Assembly: GCA_030538275.1 (NCBI GenBank)
Contig: JAUNUH010000010.1
Coordinates: 62,001 to 126,000 of the forward strand
Length of the DNA: 64,000 bases
Source of the DNA: Flavobacteriaceae bacterium
GTDB lineage: Bacteria; Bacteroidota; Bacteroidia; Flavobacteriales; Weeksellaceae
Reading direction: 5' to 3'
Shown here one piece after another: positions 26,628 through 34,007 of the stretch; within the stretch, counting starts at the first letter, position 1, and each line of letters begins with the position of its first letter. The notes under the pieces are model-generated. The model did no database searches. It was not told where the DNA came from and saw only the letters and a program-made list of their open reading frames with translations. The translations under genes and the position numbers were made by a program.

Positions 26628-26767
26628 TTTGCTCTATTTTTAGGGATGTGCACACGTGGTGTAGAAGAATAATCATTGTTTTTGAATTGAGGCAAATCAC
26701 TTGGATTCTTCTTAAAGTATTCTTCAATGCTCTTATCATCACATAGATAGGTCGTAACATCTTTTTT
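26624..26767 (-). pseudogene. Orphan effector tail A (no start codon)
   Basis: Right after the stop of immunity protein 3, a 47-residue frame reads DVTTYLCDDKSIEEYFKKNP and ends at TGA overlapping the next immunity start. It aligns with NTTFIFDENSIIEYFEKNP near the end of effector 2 (residues 343-360). The remainder (SDLPQFKNNDYSSTPRVHIP) diverges. There is no ATG, and the frame begins with the upstream gene's stop codon, so it is a leftover tail rather than a gene, unless it is expressed through coupling. Confidence 0.7.
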
Positions 26768-27439
26768 TCATCTGCCAATAGAATATACAGAAACTGTACT
26801 ATAACCTAATTCTTCATGTCCTGTCAGATACTGTTGTCCAATAAAAATCTCTTCTACACCATCTCCTGTAATATCGTAAAATAATATTGATGGATATATT
26901 GGTATAGAGTTGCTATAATTGACAGGTACATTTTCAATTCTACCCTTATGACAAACATTTAAAATCAAAACGGAGTCTCTTTTATAATTTGTGCGAGGGA
27001 ATCTAACAACTACATCGTTTTTCAATTTTTTTACACGAAAATCTTTATCATAAGGAAAACAAATACTATAATTAACTAAAGAGTCCTCTGATTGATTTAG
27101 AAAATCATAAATCGACGATTCTTTTAGTTTGTATTTAGTCTTCAGTGTATCAAAATTATCAGAAGTATTTATTTCCTTTCCTTTTATCCAAAGACTTATT
27201 TTTGGCATTCCTTTCTCGGTTACAAAAAAATTATCGTTAAACAATAATAATATACTATCGGATAAGGCAATTTTTGACGACTCTAACTTGCTTCCTGCCT
27301 GATTAAGTTGTTTATACTCATAATACGTCAATCCAAAAGAAATGTCTAAATTATCCATGATAATTAAATCTTTCTTTAAATTAGATTGATTACAACTCAA
27401 ATTAGCAAAGGCTATGATAAATATGAATTTCCATCTCAT
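26768..27439 (-). CDS. Putative immunity lipoprotein 3, partner of effector 2
   Basis: The 223-residue protein has a short lipoprotein signal (ANLSC, Cys16). Near its C-terminus it has a loop DITGDGVEEIFIGQQYLTG (residues 189-207) like the acidic DxxGDG loops of FG-GAP/XAC2610-type beta proteins. It starts 4 nt after the effector 2 stop, so the two are co-translated as effector and antidote. Its acidic loop near the end resembles that of the next immunity protein, suggesting a shared inhibitor fold. Expected to sit in the periplasm or on the inner face of the outer membrane. Confidence 0.7.
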   Translation of the reverse strand: MRWKFIFIIAFANLSCNQSNLKKDLIIMDNLDISFGLTYYEYKQLNQAGSKLESSKIALSDSILLLFNDNFFVTEKGMPKISLWIKGKEINTSDNFDTLKTKYKLKESSIYDFLNQSEDSLVNYSICFPYDKDFRVKKLKNDVVVRFPRTNYKRDSVLILNVCHKGRIENVPVNYSNSIPIYPSILFYDITGDGVEEIFIGQQYLTGHEELGYSTVSVYSIGR

Positions 27440-27443
27440 ATTT

Positions 27444-28610
27444 TCATAGATTAAAGTTTAAATCAAAAGTCTTATCATCATTGTGTATAACGAAACTTTT
27501 AATATCATTAATTTTGGGTAACATGCTTGGATTTTTTTCAAAATATTCAATAATACTATTTTCATCAAAAATAAATGTGGTATTATTTTCCCAGTTATTC
27601 CTTAATTTTTTTGTTTTACCTCGATTCTTTGATATTAATATTTGCACATATTTTTTAGAAACACGCCCACTTAATTGTAACCAATAATATTGTCTTGCTT
27701 TATGCCATTTCCCATTATCTCTTCCATCTATTATCATCATATCTCCCCAATATCCCTGCCCATACCAGCCTTTATATTTTTGCCTTGGAGTAGATGAAAA
27801 TATATATTGCTCAATATAATTTCTTAATTTATCAATTCGAGATTTATAATTTCGATTGAAAATATCAGAATCTACAAAATCTCCATATGTTTCTTCCCCA
27901 AACCAGTCTGTTGCAACTTGAGCGTATTTAGGGGCTTGATCATTTTTGTATTTAACTTTATTGGTAATATAGCACATACAGGTTTTGTACCATATATTTT
28001 CTTCTTTATGAGCCGAAGAACGATTCAACGCTGTTTGAAATTTTAAATCTGAAACTAAATTAAAATAGATCCATCCAACCTCTCTTAATTCCCACTCTCC
28101 CAAACCAGATTCGCAAAATACAGTAGCAATAAATTCATTCTTTTGTTCGACGGTTAAATTTAAAGGAGGACAAATCACTTCTTTGAGTGGAAGATCATTT
28201 ATACTTGATTTTGCCTGGGCTTTTGCACATTTTAGTTTGAATTCATCTGAAGTATGTGATAATCCATCACAGGAAATAGTTGCAATAAATTCAAAATCTC
28301 CTTCGAACCAACTCCATGAAAATGTTTTGTTTCTTGAAAAAGACGCTATTACTCTTCGTCTTCCATTTGGATTTATTGTAACATTTGTGGTTACAGCCTC
28401 TTCACTTCCAAAAACCTCATTTTCTCCTACATATAAAATGGCTTTATCTGCATTTAAGTTGTACGCCTCAACTTCAAAGGTCAAATTGAAATTTTCATTA
28501 TCTAAATTACAAGAAACAAATCTTACAGATAATGATTTATTTCCATACACTTTTTCATCATTACCCAACCCCAATCGCTTTACTTTTCCTATTTTTTGTA
28601 TTCCATGCAT
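27444..28610 (-). CDS. Effector 2: predicted SleB/lysozyme-like cell-wall hydrolase toxin
   Basis: The 388 residues have no signal peptide. An N-terminal beta-rich part (about 1-130, two strand-rich modules) is followed by a C-terminal domain from about 150. There FIATVFCESGLGEWELREVG then WIYFNLV (Glu167 as likely acid) recalls the catalytic start of SleB-type or lysozyme-like hydrolases, where an early Glu is followed by a helix with V-W-x-x-x-N-R/L-V. A Tyr/Trp-rich segment KYKGWYGQGYWGDM follows. ATG at 28610 is chosen because it lies just after a terminator hairpin (28634-28660). An immunity lipoprotein follows 4 nt later. The fold assignment is tentative; delivery, perhaps by a T6SS, is not shown in this window. 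Confidence 0.65.
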   Translation of the reverse strand: MHGIQKIGKVKRLGLGNDEKVYGNKSLSVRFVSCNLDNENFNLTFEVEAYNLNADKAILYVGENEVFGSEEAVTTNVTINPNGRRRVIASFSRNKTFSWSWFEGDFEFIATISCDGLSHTSDEFKLKCAKAQAKSSINDLPLKEVICPPLNLTVEQKNEFIATVFCESGLGEWELREVGWIYFNLVSDLKFQTALNRSSAHKEENIWYKTCMCYITNKVKYKNDQAPKYAQVATDWFGEETYGDFVDSDIFNRNYKSRIDKLRNYIEQYIFSSTPRQKYKGWYGQGYWGDMMIIDGRDNGKWHKARQYYWLQLSGRVSKKYVQILISKNRGKTKKLRNNWENNTTFIFDENSIIEYFEKNPSMLPKINDIKSFVIHNDDKTFDLNFNL

Positions 28611-28633
28611 AAAAACTGTTTTTAAATTAAAAT

Positions 28634-28660
28634 AAGTGTTGGTGTAGAACACCAACACTT
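28634..28660 (-). terminator. Terminator-like hairpin upstream of effector 2
   Basis: Perfect 12-bp arms AAGTGTTGGTGT (28634-28645) and ACACCAACACTT (28649-28660) with a 3-nt loop are followed on the minus strand by ATTTTAATTT. It lies 23 nt before the effector 2 ATG and after a remnant of a conserved upstream gene. Confidence 0.75.
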
Positions 28661-28671
28661 TAAAAAATTTT

Positions 28672-28822
28672 ATCCTAATGTACTCGGTCTGTCACTTGCT
28701 GATAATTGTACATCATCCAATCTGAATACGGTTTCTGTTTCCAGCTCTTCCGGGTTCTCGCAATTTTCATAGTTTTGTTTCTGTTTTTCAATTCTTTAGA
28801 AATATCATGGATATATGAAAAC
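28672..28822 (-). pseudogene. Chimeric remnant: effector-1-type tail joined to C-terminus of a lost upstream gene
   Basis: After the immunity 2 stop the sequence first resembles the end of effector 1 (an ACAGAAACAAAACTATG stretch, as in its TETKLWKIQRK coding end). It then continues in another frame as ENPEELETETVFRLDDVQLS followed by ASDRPSTLG and a stop. The same RLDD-x-QLSASDR ending occurs in the remnant at 31406-31722, also just before a terminator and an effector. This is best read as a recombination scar joining one cassette's tail to the end of the gene that normally precedes effectors. Confidence 0.55.
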
Positions 28823-29266
28823 TTATAAATTAAGAATAAATCCATTGCGATATGTATTGATTCCATCTCCTATACTAATTGAATCAATAATAATCAATTT
28901 TTCTTGATCTATTTTTATCTCAATAAACCTTGGAAAGCTGGCTTGGTCATCGTTTTTAATAGCATAAAACCTAGTGCCATCTGTATAATAACATTTAGTT
29001 TCAGGTATTTTCCTAAAATTAGCTGTATCAACTATTTGTTCAACACTAACAATTTTGCCACTAGTTAAACCTATATCATTAGAAAAGTAATCACTTCTTT
29101 TATCAGAATCTGTGTCTAATTTTATATAAACCTTATGGGTTATGGTGTCTTTATATAAAATTTTCTCGTACAATGGCACCATTGATTTAGCTTGTTTTTT
29201 TCGCTCTCCACACGAAAAGACTAAAAAGCATATAAGTGTAAAGAAAACTACCTTTGGATTTTCCAT
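28823..29266 (-). CDS. Putative immunity lipoprotein 2
   Basis: The 147 residues begin MENPKVVFFTLICFLVFSC, a lipoprotein signal with Cys19. A beta-rich mature domain follows, with charged strands (KVYIKLDTDSDKRSDYF). Its start overlaps the 3' end of orphan tail C in the same manner as immunity 1 overlaps effector 1, and both proteins begin MENxK. No family is recognised. A role as antidote to the lost effector C is inferred. Confidence 0.65.
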   Translation of the reverse strand: MENPKVVFFTLICFLVFSCGERKKQAKSMVPLYEKILYKDTITHKVYIKLDTDSDKRSDYFSNDIGLTSGKIVSVEQIVDTANFRKIPETKCYYTDGTRFYAIKNDDQASFPRFIEIKIDQEKLIIIDSISIGDGINTYRNGFILNL

Positions 29267-29419
29267 AAAAGTATATATTTTGCATTTTGTGGTTTAGACT
29301 CCCAGAATGTTTGCATGAAATCGACAAACAAATCACCTAGTTCGTCAAAATCTACGTTTAATTGATATTTAAAACTTTGATCTAAAACGCTAAATTTAAT
29401 ATTGCTAAGCTCTGAATTG
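29248..29419 (-). pseudogene. Orphan effector tail C
   Basis: Between the immunity 1 stop and the immunity 2 start a frame of about 57 codons reads ELSNIKFSVLDQSFKYQLNV and ends ...YILLWKIQR-stop. Effector 1 ends LWKIQRK. Both stops lie inside the next immunity gene, 19-22 nt past its ATG, and the junction sequence TATGGAAAAT(A/C)CAAAG is shared. The rest differs from effector 1. An ATG at 29487 in this frame lies inside immunity 1 and reads its shadow, so it is not a real start. Confidence 0.6.
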
Positions 29420-30046
29420 TTATGGAAAATATTGTTTACGAAGAGAATCAACGTTGCTCCAATATAGTTTATCAAATACGCTCTCATCCATAATCAAATT
29501 ACTATTATAAATATGATTTTTATCAATACCTACTGTTTTTGACCATTCTGATTTTTCGCGCATTACATTAATAGTATGAAAAGTCTTTATATCTACGTTT
29601 TTAATCTCTATAGCATTCCAGAAAATTTTGTTATTTAATTTTAAATAGAGTCCTCCTAGAACTTCATATTCATTAATATTTCCTTTTTTGATTAATACAC
29701 TATCAACCAAAAAATAAATAAAATTTTTATCTCTATAGTATACGGCCACTGGATTATAATTGTAATAAATATTGTTGATTTTCAAAGAATCCTCTCTAAA
29801 ATTATATAATAGATCAAAAGTTCTTTCGTCTAACACTTCTTTTAATTTTTTTATTTTATTACCGTCTATCACTTCAGTGATTTGCTTGGAGTAATATGGT
29901 TTGAAAATTAAGTTTCCTGTTTTTTTATCAACATATAAAATTTCCGGATTTTTAATGTTATAATTTTCCTGAGTACATCCAATAAAACCAATTAAAAAAA
30001 CGTATATAAGCAGAGTTTTTTCTATTATTTTCTTTGTATTTTCCAT
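29420..30046 (-). CDS. Putative immunity lipoprotein 1, partner of effector 1
   Basis: The 208-residue protein starts MENTKKIIEKTLLIYVFLIG with lipoprotein Cys24 (FIGC). The mature part has repeated strand motifs of the kind NNIYYNYNPVAVYYRDKNFI and FLVDSVLIKKGNINEYEVLG, as in DKNF-repeat immunity proteins (the 'DKNYVY' type). Its ATG lies 22 nt inside the 3' end of effector 1, so the two are translationally coupled. Lipidation places it outside the cytoplasm, fitting protection from a cell-wall-acting toxin. Confidence 0.7.
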   Translation of the reverse strand: MENTKKIIEKTLLIYVFLIGFIGCTQENYNIKNPEILYVDKKTGNLIFKPYYSKQITEVIDGNKIKKLKEVLDERTFDLLYNFREDSLKINNIYYNYNPVAVYYRDKNFIYFLVDSVLIKKGNINEYEVLGGLYLKLNNKIFWNAIEIKNVDIKTFHTINVMREKSEWSKTVGIDKNHIYNSNLIMDESVFDKLYWSNVDSLRKQYFP

Positions 30047-31344
30047 AGTTTTGTTTCTGTTGAATCATAGAATTCGATATTTCCACTAATATATCTATTC
30101 AGACAAGTATTGGCGAAAGTCCAACTAGTCTGTTTTCTAACACCTTCTGCAATATTTGATAAGCTCCCTGAAGATGATGTAATTCCATGTTGATCCCAAA
30201 TCTCATACTTTGGATTTGTAGGCTCATTATTATTTATGATTAATAATAAGGTATGAAAGCCATGTGTCGCTGCGAAATAATATACGTGGAAACCTATTTT
30301 TTTTATTAAATCCTTTTCAAAAAGGTTTATTAATCTTGTAATATTCATTGATGATAATTCAATAATATCGTACATTACTTTTTTATAATTTTTTGTTGCT
30401 TCTTGTTCACTTTCAGCCTCAGTAATTAATTTTCGTTTTGCGTGATTAATAATATACTGATTAAAAATGTGTGTGTTTTCTACATATCCTTTTTTCTTGA
30501 AAAACTCTCCTCTATCGTATGCGGTTTTTCCAGAAAAACTAATATTGTTTTTATGTTGGTGAGTATCTCTATATACACTATAAAAATCCACAGTATTATC
30601 TAATAGTTCTGATAATCCTCTCTCGGCGGCTTGCATACAATAATTTTCATCATACTCAGGAGAGAGTCCCTGATCTGCAAAGTCTTGTATATATTTTAAT
30701 TCATTAATTAATCTATCAACTTCTTCTTTCATAAACACATCCTTTTCCACCACTTTGAAATTGAATTTTCCGCAAATTCCTTTGCGTGAAGATTTATTGC
30801 CAGTCCAGTCCTCATTATCCGAAGCATAGACGGTTATGGTAAATGTAGTACCTCTCGGGAGCTTGGTGGGTGTAATTTCCATCACAAACACATCGCCATT
30901 AGCTGCATTTTTTAAATCATATGATTTCGCTGTATCTTTATAGTCAGTATCCTCATTATCTATAAATTTTAATTTGGCTGCTGAATTTGAAGAAACAAAA
31001 GAGAGTTCACCGTCTTCGTCCTGTAATCCCCAAGGGTCGTAACCTCTCTTTACCATTAAGGGAATTTTAGTTGTAGAGTTTTGAGTAATTACAATATCAG
31101 CGACCAAGTATTCTCTCTTGTCTTTATCATAATCGCTTCCCAAATCAATCTTGGTTTTTGTATGATTTTTACCTTCTTTAACCGATACTATCGCATTTTT
31201 TGCATTTTCCGGATTGTTGATTTTTACGATCGGAAGAAAATCATATCTGTCTACGTCTTCTTCCGACATTTTTTTAGACGGAGTAGGATTTAGTCTTGCT
31301 AAACTATTCTTTGGTAATCTTAGTGCTGTTACTTTATGTCTCAT
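30025..31344 (-). CDS. Effector 1: predicted Cys/His peptidase-amidase toxin
   Basis: The 439 residues lack a signal peptide. Residues 1-200 are beta-rich, with Ig-like strands. The C-terminal domain (about 205-439) shows a pattern of papain/NlpC-P60-like hydrolases: Cys236 at the start of a helix (ENYCMQAAERGLSEL), His364 at the start of a strand (ATHGFHTLLLIIN) and a polar residue in YEIWDQHG (Asp384 or His386). This suggests a peptidoglycan amidase or peptidase, but the fold call is tentative. ATG at 31344 (MRHKVTALRL) is chosen over the long frame starting at 31548, because the extra 68 codons read through a terminator hairpin and a frameshifted remnant. Immunity 1 overlaps its end. Confidence 0.65.
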   Translation of the reverse strand: MRHKVTALRLPKNSLARLNPTPSKKMSEEDVDRYDFLPIVKINNPENAKNAIVSVKEGKNHTKTKIDLGSDYDKDKREYLVADIVITQNSTTKIPLMVKRGYDPWGLQDEDGELSFVSSNSAAKLKFIDNEDTDYKDTAKSYDLKNAANGDVFVMEITPTKLPRGTTFTITVYASDNEDWTGNKSSRKGICGKFNFKVVEKDVFMKEEVDRLINELKYIQDFADQGLSPEYDENYCMQAAERGLSELLDNTVDFYSVYRDTHQHKNNISFSGKTAYDRGEFFKKKGYVENTHIFNQYIINHAKRKLITEAESEQEATKNYKKVMYDIIELSSMNITRLINLFEKDLIKKIGFHVYYFAATHGFHTLLLIINNNEPTNPKYEIWDQHGITSSSGSLSNIAEGVRKQTSWTFANTCLNRYISGNIEFYDSTETKLWKIQRK

Positions 31345-31364
31345 TTTATATGTATTTTGAAAAA

Positions 31365-31390
31365 AACAGAGGTGCTTTAACACCTCTGTT
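31365..31390 (-). terminator. Terminator upstream of effector 1
   Basis: Perfect 10-bp arms AACAGAGGTG (31365-31374) and CACCTCTGTT (31381-31390) with a 6-nt loop are followed on the minus strand by a T-run. It lies 20 nt before the effector 1 ATG. Confidence 0.88.
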
Positions 31391-31405
31391 TTAATGAATA
31401 GTTTA

Positions 31406-31722
31406 CTAATCTCTTGGCAATGTACTCTCTCTGTCACTTGCTGATAATTGAGCGTCATCCAATCTGATACAGCAGAAAACTCAGGATTCAATCGTTCTAT
31501 TTCAGAAACATTTTTGAAAGCACCAAACGATTTTGATGCGATTTCCATAGCCTGCCATTTAGTTTGGTCAGTAGGTTTGTCTTTTACTGCGTTAAAAAAT
31601 ACACCTGTTGTATTATCGGGGTGAAATACGAAACGCTTTTTCTGTTCTTCTTTTTTACTAAGTTCAGGAGCTCGTAAACTTATGAATCGGAATAAAGTTT
31701 GTTGTTTGGTAGCGATAGGAAT
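31406..31722 (-). pseudogene. Internally deleted, frameshifted remnant of a gene preceding effectors
   Basis: A start-less frame reads IPIATKQQTLFRFISLRAPE then LSKKEEQKKRFVFHPDNTTG and on to SEIERLNPEFSAV. A 1-nt deletion near 31466-31470 (GTATCAG here, GTATTCAG in the related remnant at 28.7 kb) then shifts the frame to FRLDDAQLSASDRESTLPRD and a stop at 31406. So the N-terminal end and the C-terminal end of a formerly longer protein are fused. The protein family is not recognised; its repeated position in front of effectors suggests a delivery or structural partner. Confidence 0.55.
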
Positions 31723-31842
31723 ATGTTTTTAGAAAATTAATTCCGTAAAGTTAATGAAATATTTATTCAATCCATTGATTGGTTTATTTTTATGCGTTTT
31801 TTTGATAAGCTTCTGACTAACGTTTATTAAATCAACTTGCAG

Positions 31843-32409
31843 TCAATTAGTTACAAAGCCAAGTTCTTCCTTAGTCAGCTCAAATTTAGTGATTTGTTTT
31901 TTAACTCGTGCAACTAATTTGAGCTTTCTTTTTTCGTCTAAAAACAGATATTCGGTTGGTGGATTGTAGTTTGTTCCTTTTACAAGCATATTCCAAATGA
32001 TTACTGCCAATTTTCTTGCTAGAGCAGTTACTGCCGTAGCCCTTCCTTTTTTGTAGTTGATTCTTTTGAAAAAATCAACGAGCCATCCTTCTTTTAAATT
32101 TCCGATTGCATTGGCTGTATTTCTGAAAGCAATTTTGAGTCTTGAACTTCCTTTTGGTATGTGATGAGAAAGCACCTTTCCTCCACTGATTTTATTGTTC
32201 GGCGCAAGTCTGAGCCAGGCTGTAAATTGCTTTGCTGATGGAAATTTTCGTATGCCCTCCAAACCAATTTCACTTATTAGTGCCATGATTAAACCTTCAT
32301 TTACTCCTTCTATAGCCATTAAATCTACACCTTCGAAGTATTGGTAGGAAAGCAAATTCAAATCTGTGTTGGTTAATCCATTTTTATTTTTTCTTTTGTG
32401 CTTTTTTTT
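31843..32409 (-). pseudogene. IS110 family transposase, C-terminal remnant
   Basis: About 188 codons encode the C-terminal transposase domain of IS110/IS1111-type elements: DLMAIEGVNEGLIMALISEI, FPSAKQFTAWLRLAPNNKIS and GSSRLKIAFRNTANAIGNLK. The N-terminal DEDD/RuvC-like half, about 150 residues, is missing; an in-frame TGA at 32410-32412 marks the broken edge. The element has no recognisable ends. It lies beside a GC-rich palindrome at the right border of the accessory island. Confidence 0.8.
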
Positions 32410-32439
32410 TCAATAGGAATATCCAAGCGTTGGTCTGTT

Positions 32440-32590
32440 TTAATTTTTAGAACGGAACAACACTGCCGGTCGCTCGTAAAATGCGGGTTTTGGGGATATG
32501 GAGGTACGGAATATCACCAAACCCGGATTTTACAAGACCGGCAGCCGCAGATTGGAACAAAAAGCCCGACTCGCAGGGATGCGCCAAAAA
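32440..32590. repeat. GC-rich palindromic intergenic element (32.5 kb)
   Basis: Between the IS110 remnant and ahcY a long inverted repeat occurs: arms 32463-32493 (CTGCCGGTC...CGGGTTTTGG) and 32517-32544 (CCAAACCCGG...GACCGGCAG) around a 24-nt loop. Downstream, AGATTGGAACAAAAAGCCCG (32549-32568) resembles AGATTGAAACGTAAAGCCTG in the 57.7-kb element. No coding frame is credible. It may also serve as the ahcY terminator. Confidence 0.65.
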
Positions 32591-32593
32591 AAA

Positions 32594-33907
32594 TTAATAT
32601 CGATACATATCACTCTTGAACGGCCCCTCTACCGGAACGTCGATGTATTTGGCTTGTTCGTCGGTGAGAATATCCAGTTCCACGCCGATTTTGGCTAAAT
32701 GTAATCGAGCCACTTTTTCGTCTAAATGTTTGGGCAGTACATAGACCTTGTTTTCGTATTGGTCGGTATTTTTCCACAATTCTATTTGCGCCAATGTCTG
32801 ATTGGTAAAGGAATTGGACATGACAAAGGACGGATGGCCCGTGGCGTTACCCAGATTCATCAATCGACCCTGTGACAGGATTATGATATCATTTCCATCA
32901 ATATTGTAAACGTCCACTTGCGGCTTGATTTCGTCTCGTGTTTCGCCAAAATTCTGGTTCAACCATTTCATATCTATCTCATTATCAAAGTGTCCGATAT
33001 TTCCTACGATAGTTTTGTCTTTCATCATTTTGAAGTGACGTTCCTGGATAATATCCTTGTTTCCGGTGGCGGTAACCACGATATCTGCCTCTGGAATGGC
33101 GTTGTCCATTTTTTTGACTTCATAGCCGTCCATAGCGGCTTGCAAGGCACAAATCGGGTCGATTTCGGTGACGATGACGCGTGCTCCGGCGCCACGTAAT
33201 GAGGCGGCTGTTCCTTTGCCCACATCACCATAACCCGCTACTACGGCCACTTTTCCTGCCATCATGACATCGGTTGCGCGGCGAATGGCGTCCACGGCAG
33301 ATTCACGACAGCCATATTTGTTGTCGAATTTGGATTTGGTAACACTGTCGTTCACGTTGATGGCGGGCATGGGCAGCGTTCCGTTTTTCATGCGCTCATA
33401 TAAACGCAGGACACCGGTGGTGGTTTCTTCTGAAATGCCTTTGATATCGGCTGCGAGTTCGGGATATTTGTCCAAAACCATATTGGTTAAATCGCCGCCG
33501 TCGTCCAAAATCATATTGAGCGGTTTGCGGTTTTGGCCAAAAAACAGGGTTTGTTCGATACACCAATCAAATTCTTCTTCGTTCATTCCTTTCCAGGCAT
33601 AGACCGGGATTCCGGCGGCGGCAATGGCTGCTGCAGCGTGATCTTGTGTAGAATATATGTTGCAGGAAGACCAGGTAACTTCTGCGCCTAGATCGATCAA
33701 GGTTTCGATAAGCACGGCCGTTTGAATGGTCATGTGCAAACAGCCGGCGATGCGTGCGCCTTTGAGCGGTTTTTCGGTGCCAAATTCTTCACGAAGTGCC
33801 ATGAGTCCGGGCATTTCGGCTTCGGCCAGGCGAATTTCTTTTCGGCCATAATCTGCCAATGAAATATCTTTAACTTTGTAGGGAATATAGGAAGTTTTGG
33901 TTTCCAT
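32594..33907 (-). CDS. ahcY: Adenosylhomocysteinase (SAH hydrolase)
   Basis: The 437 residues are full-length. Hallmarks are the substrate-binding [18 protein letters not shown], the NAD-binding [20 protein letters not shown], the segment [13 protein letters not shown] and the conserved C-terminus ending KSDMYRY. The enzyme splits S-adenosylhomocysteine into adenosine and homocysteine, clearing the product of methylation. No SAH riboswitch-like leader is evident: a TAACTTTG -7 box on the minus strand at 33944-33937 leaves only about 25 nt of leader. Base composition is noticeably GC-richer than in the accessory island, so it marks the return to core chromosome. Confidence 0.96.
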   Translation of the reverse strand: METKTSYIPYKVKDISLADYGRKEIRLAEAEMPGLMALREEFGTEKPLKGARIAGCLHMTIQTAVLIETLIDLGAEVTWSSCNIYSTQDHAAAAIAAAGIPVYAWKGMNEEEFDWCIEQTLFFGQNRKPLNMILDDGGDLTNMVLDKYPELAADIKGISEETTTGVLRLYERMKNGTLPMPAINVNDSVTKSKFDNKYGCRESAVDAIRRATDVMMAGKVAVVAGYGDVGKGTAASLRGAGARVIVTEIDPICALQAAMDGYEVKKMDNAIPEADIVVTATGNKDIIQERHFKMMKDKTIVGNIGHFDNEIDMKWLNQNFGETRDEIKPQVDVYNIDGNDIIILSQGRLMNLGNATGHPSFVMSNSFTNQTLAQIELWKNTDQYENKVYVLPKHLDEKVARLHLAKIGVELDILTDEQAKYIDVPVEGPFKSDMYRY

Positions 33908-34007
33908 AATCGAAATAAATTGTAATTTAGAGTTTGCAAAGTTAGGAAATATCTGCGTGAAGTAAGTATATTTCGAGTAACGAGTAAATTATCAATCCCA
34001 TGAACAG

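Noticed and set aside
26593..26778. 61-codon frame over orphan tail A
   Set aside because: It is in another frame than the one that aligns with effector 2 and overlaps two genes.
29420..29487. ATG at 29487 as the start of a 79-codon gene
   Set aside because: The first part lies inside the end of immunity gene 1 in another frame; only the part after 29419 looks like effector sequence, and it has no start.
31345..31548. Longer start for effector 1 at 31548
   Set aside because: The extra 68 codons pass through a terminator hairpin and a frameshifted remnant of another gene; ATG at 31344 fits the position of the effector 2 start relative to its hairpin.
31843..32409. Intact IS110 transposase gene
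   Set aside because: The N-terminal half is missing and an in-frame TGA lies at 32410-32412.
33908..34007. SAH or SAM riboswitch before ahcY
   Set aside because: The likely leader is about 25 nt, too short, and no conserved fold is apparent.
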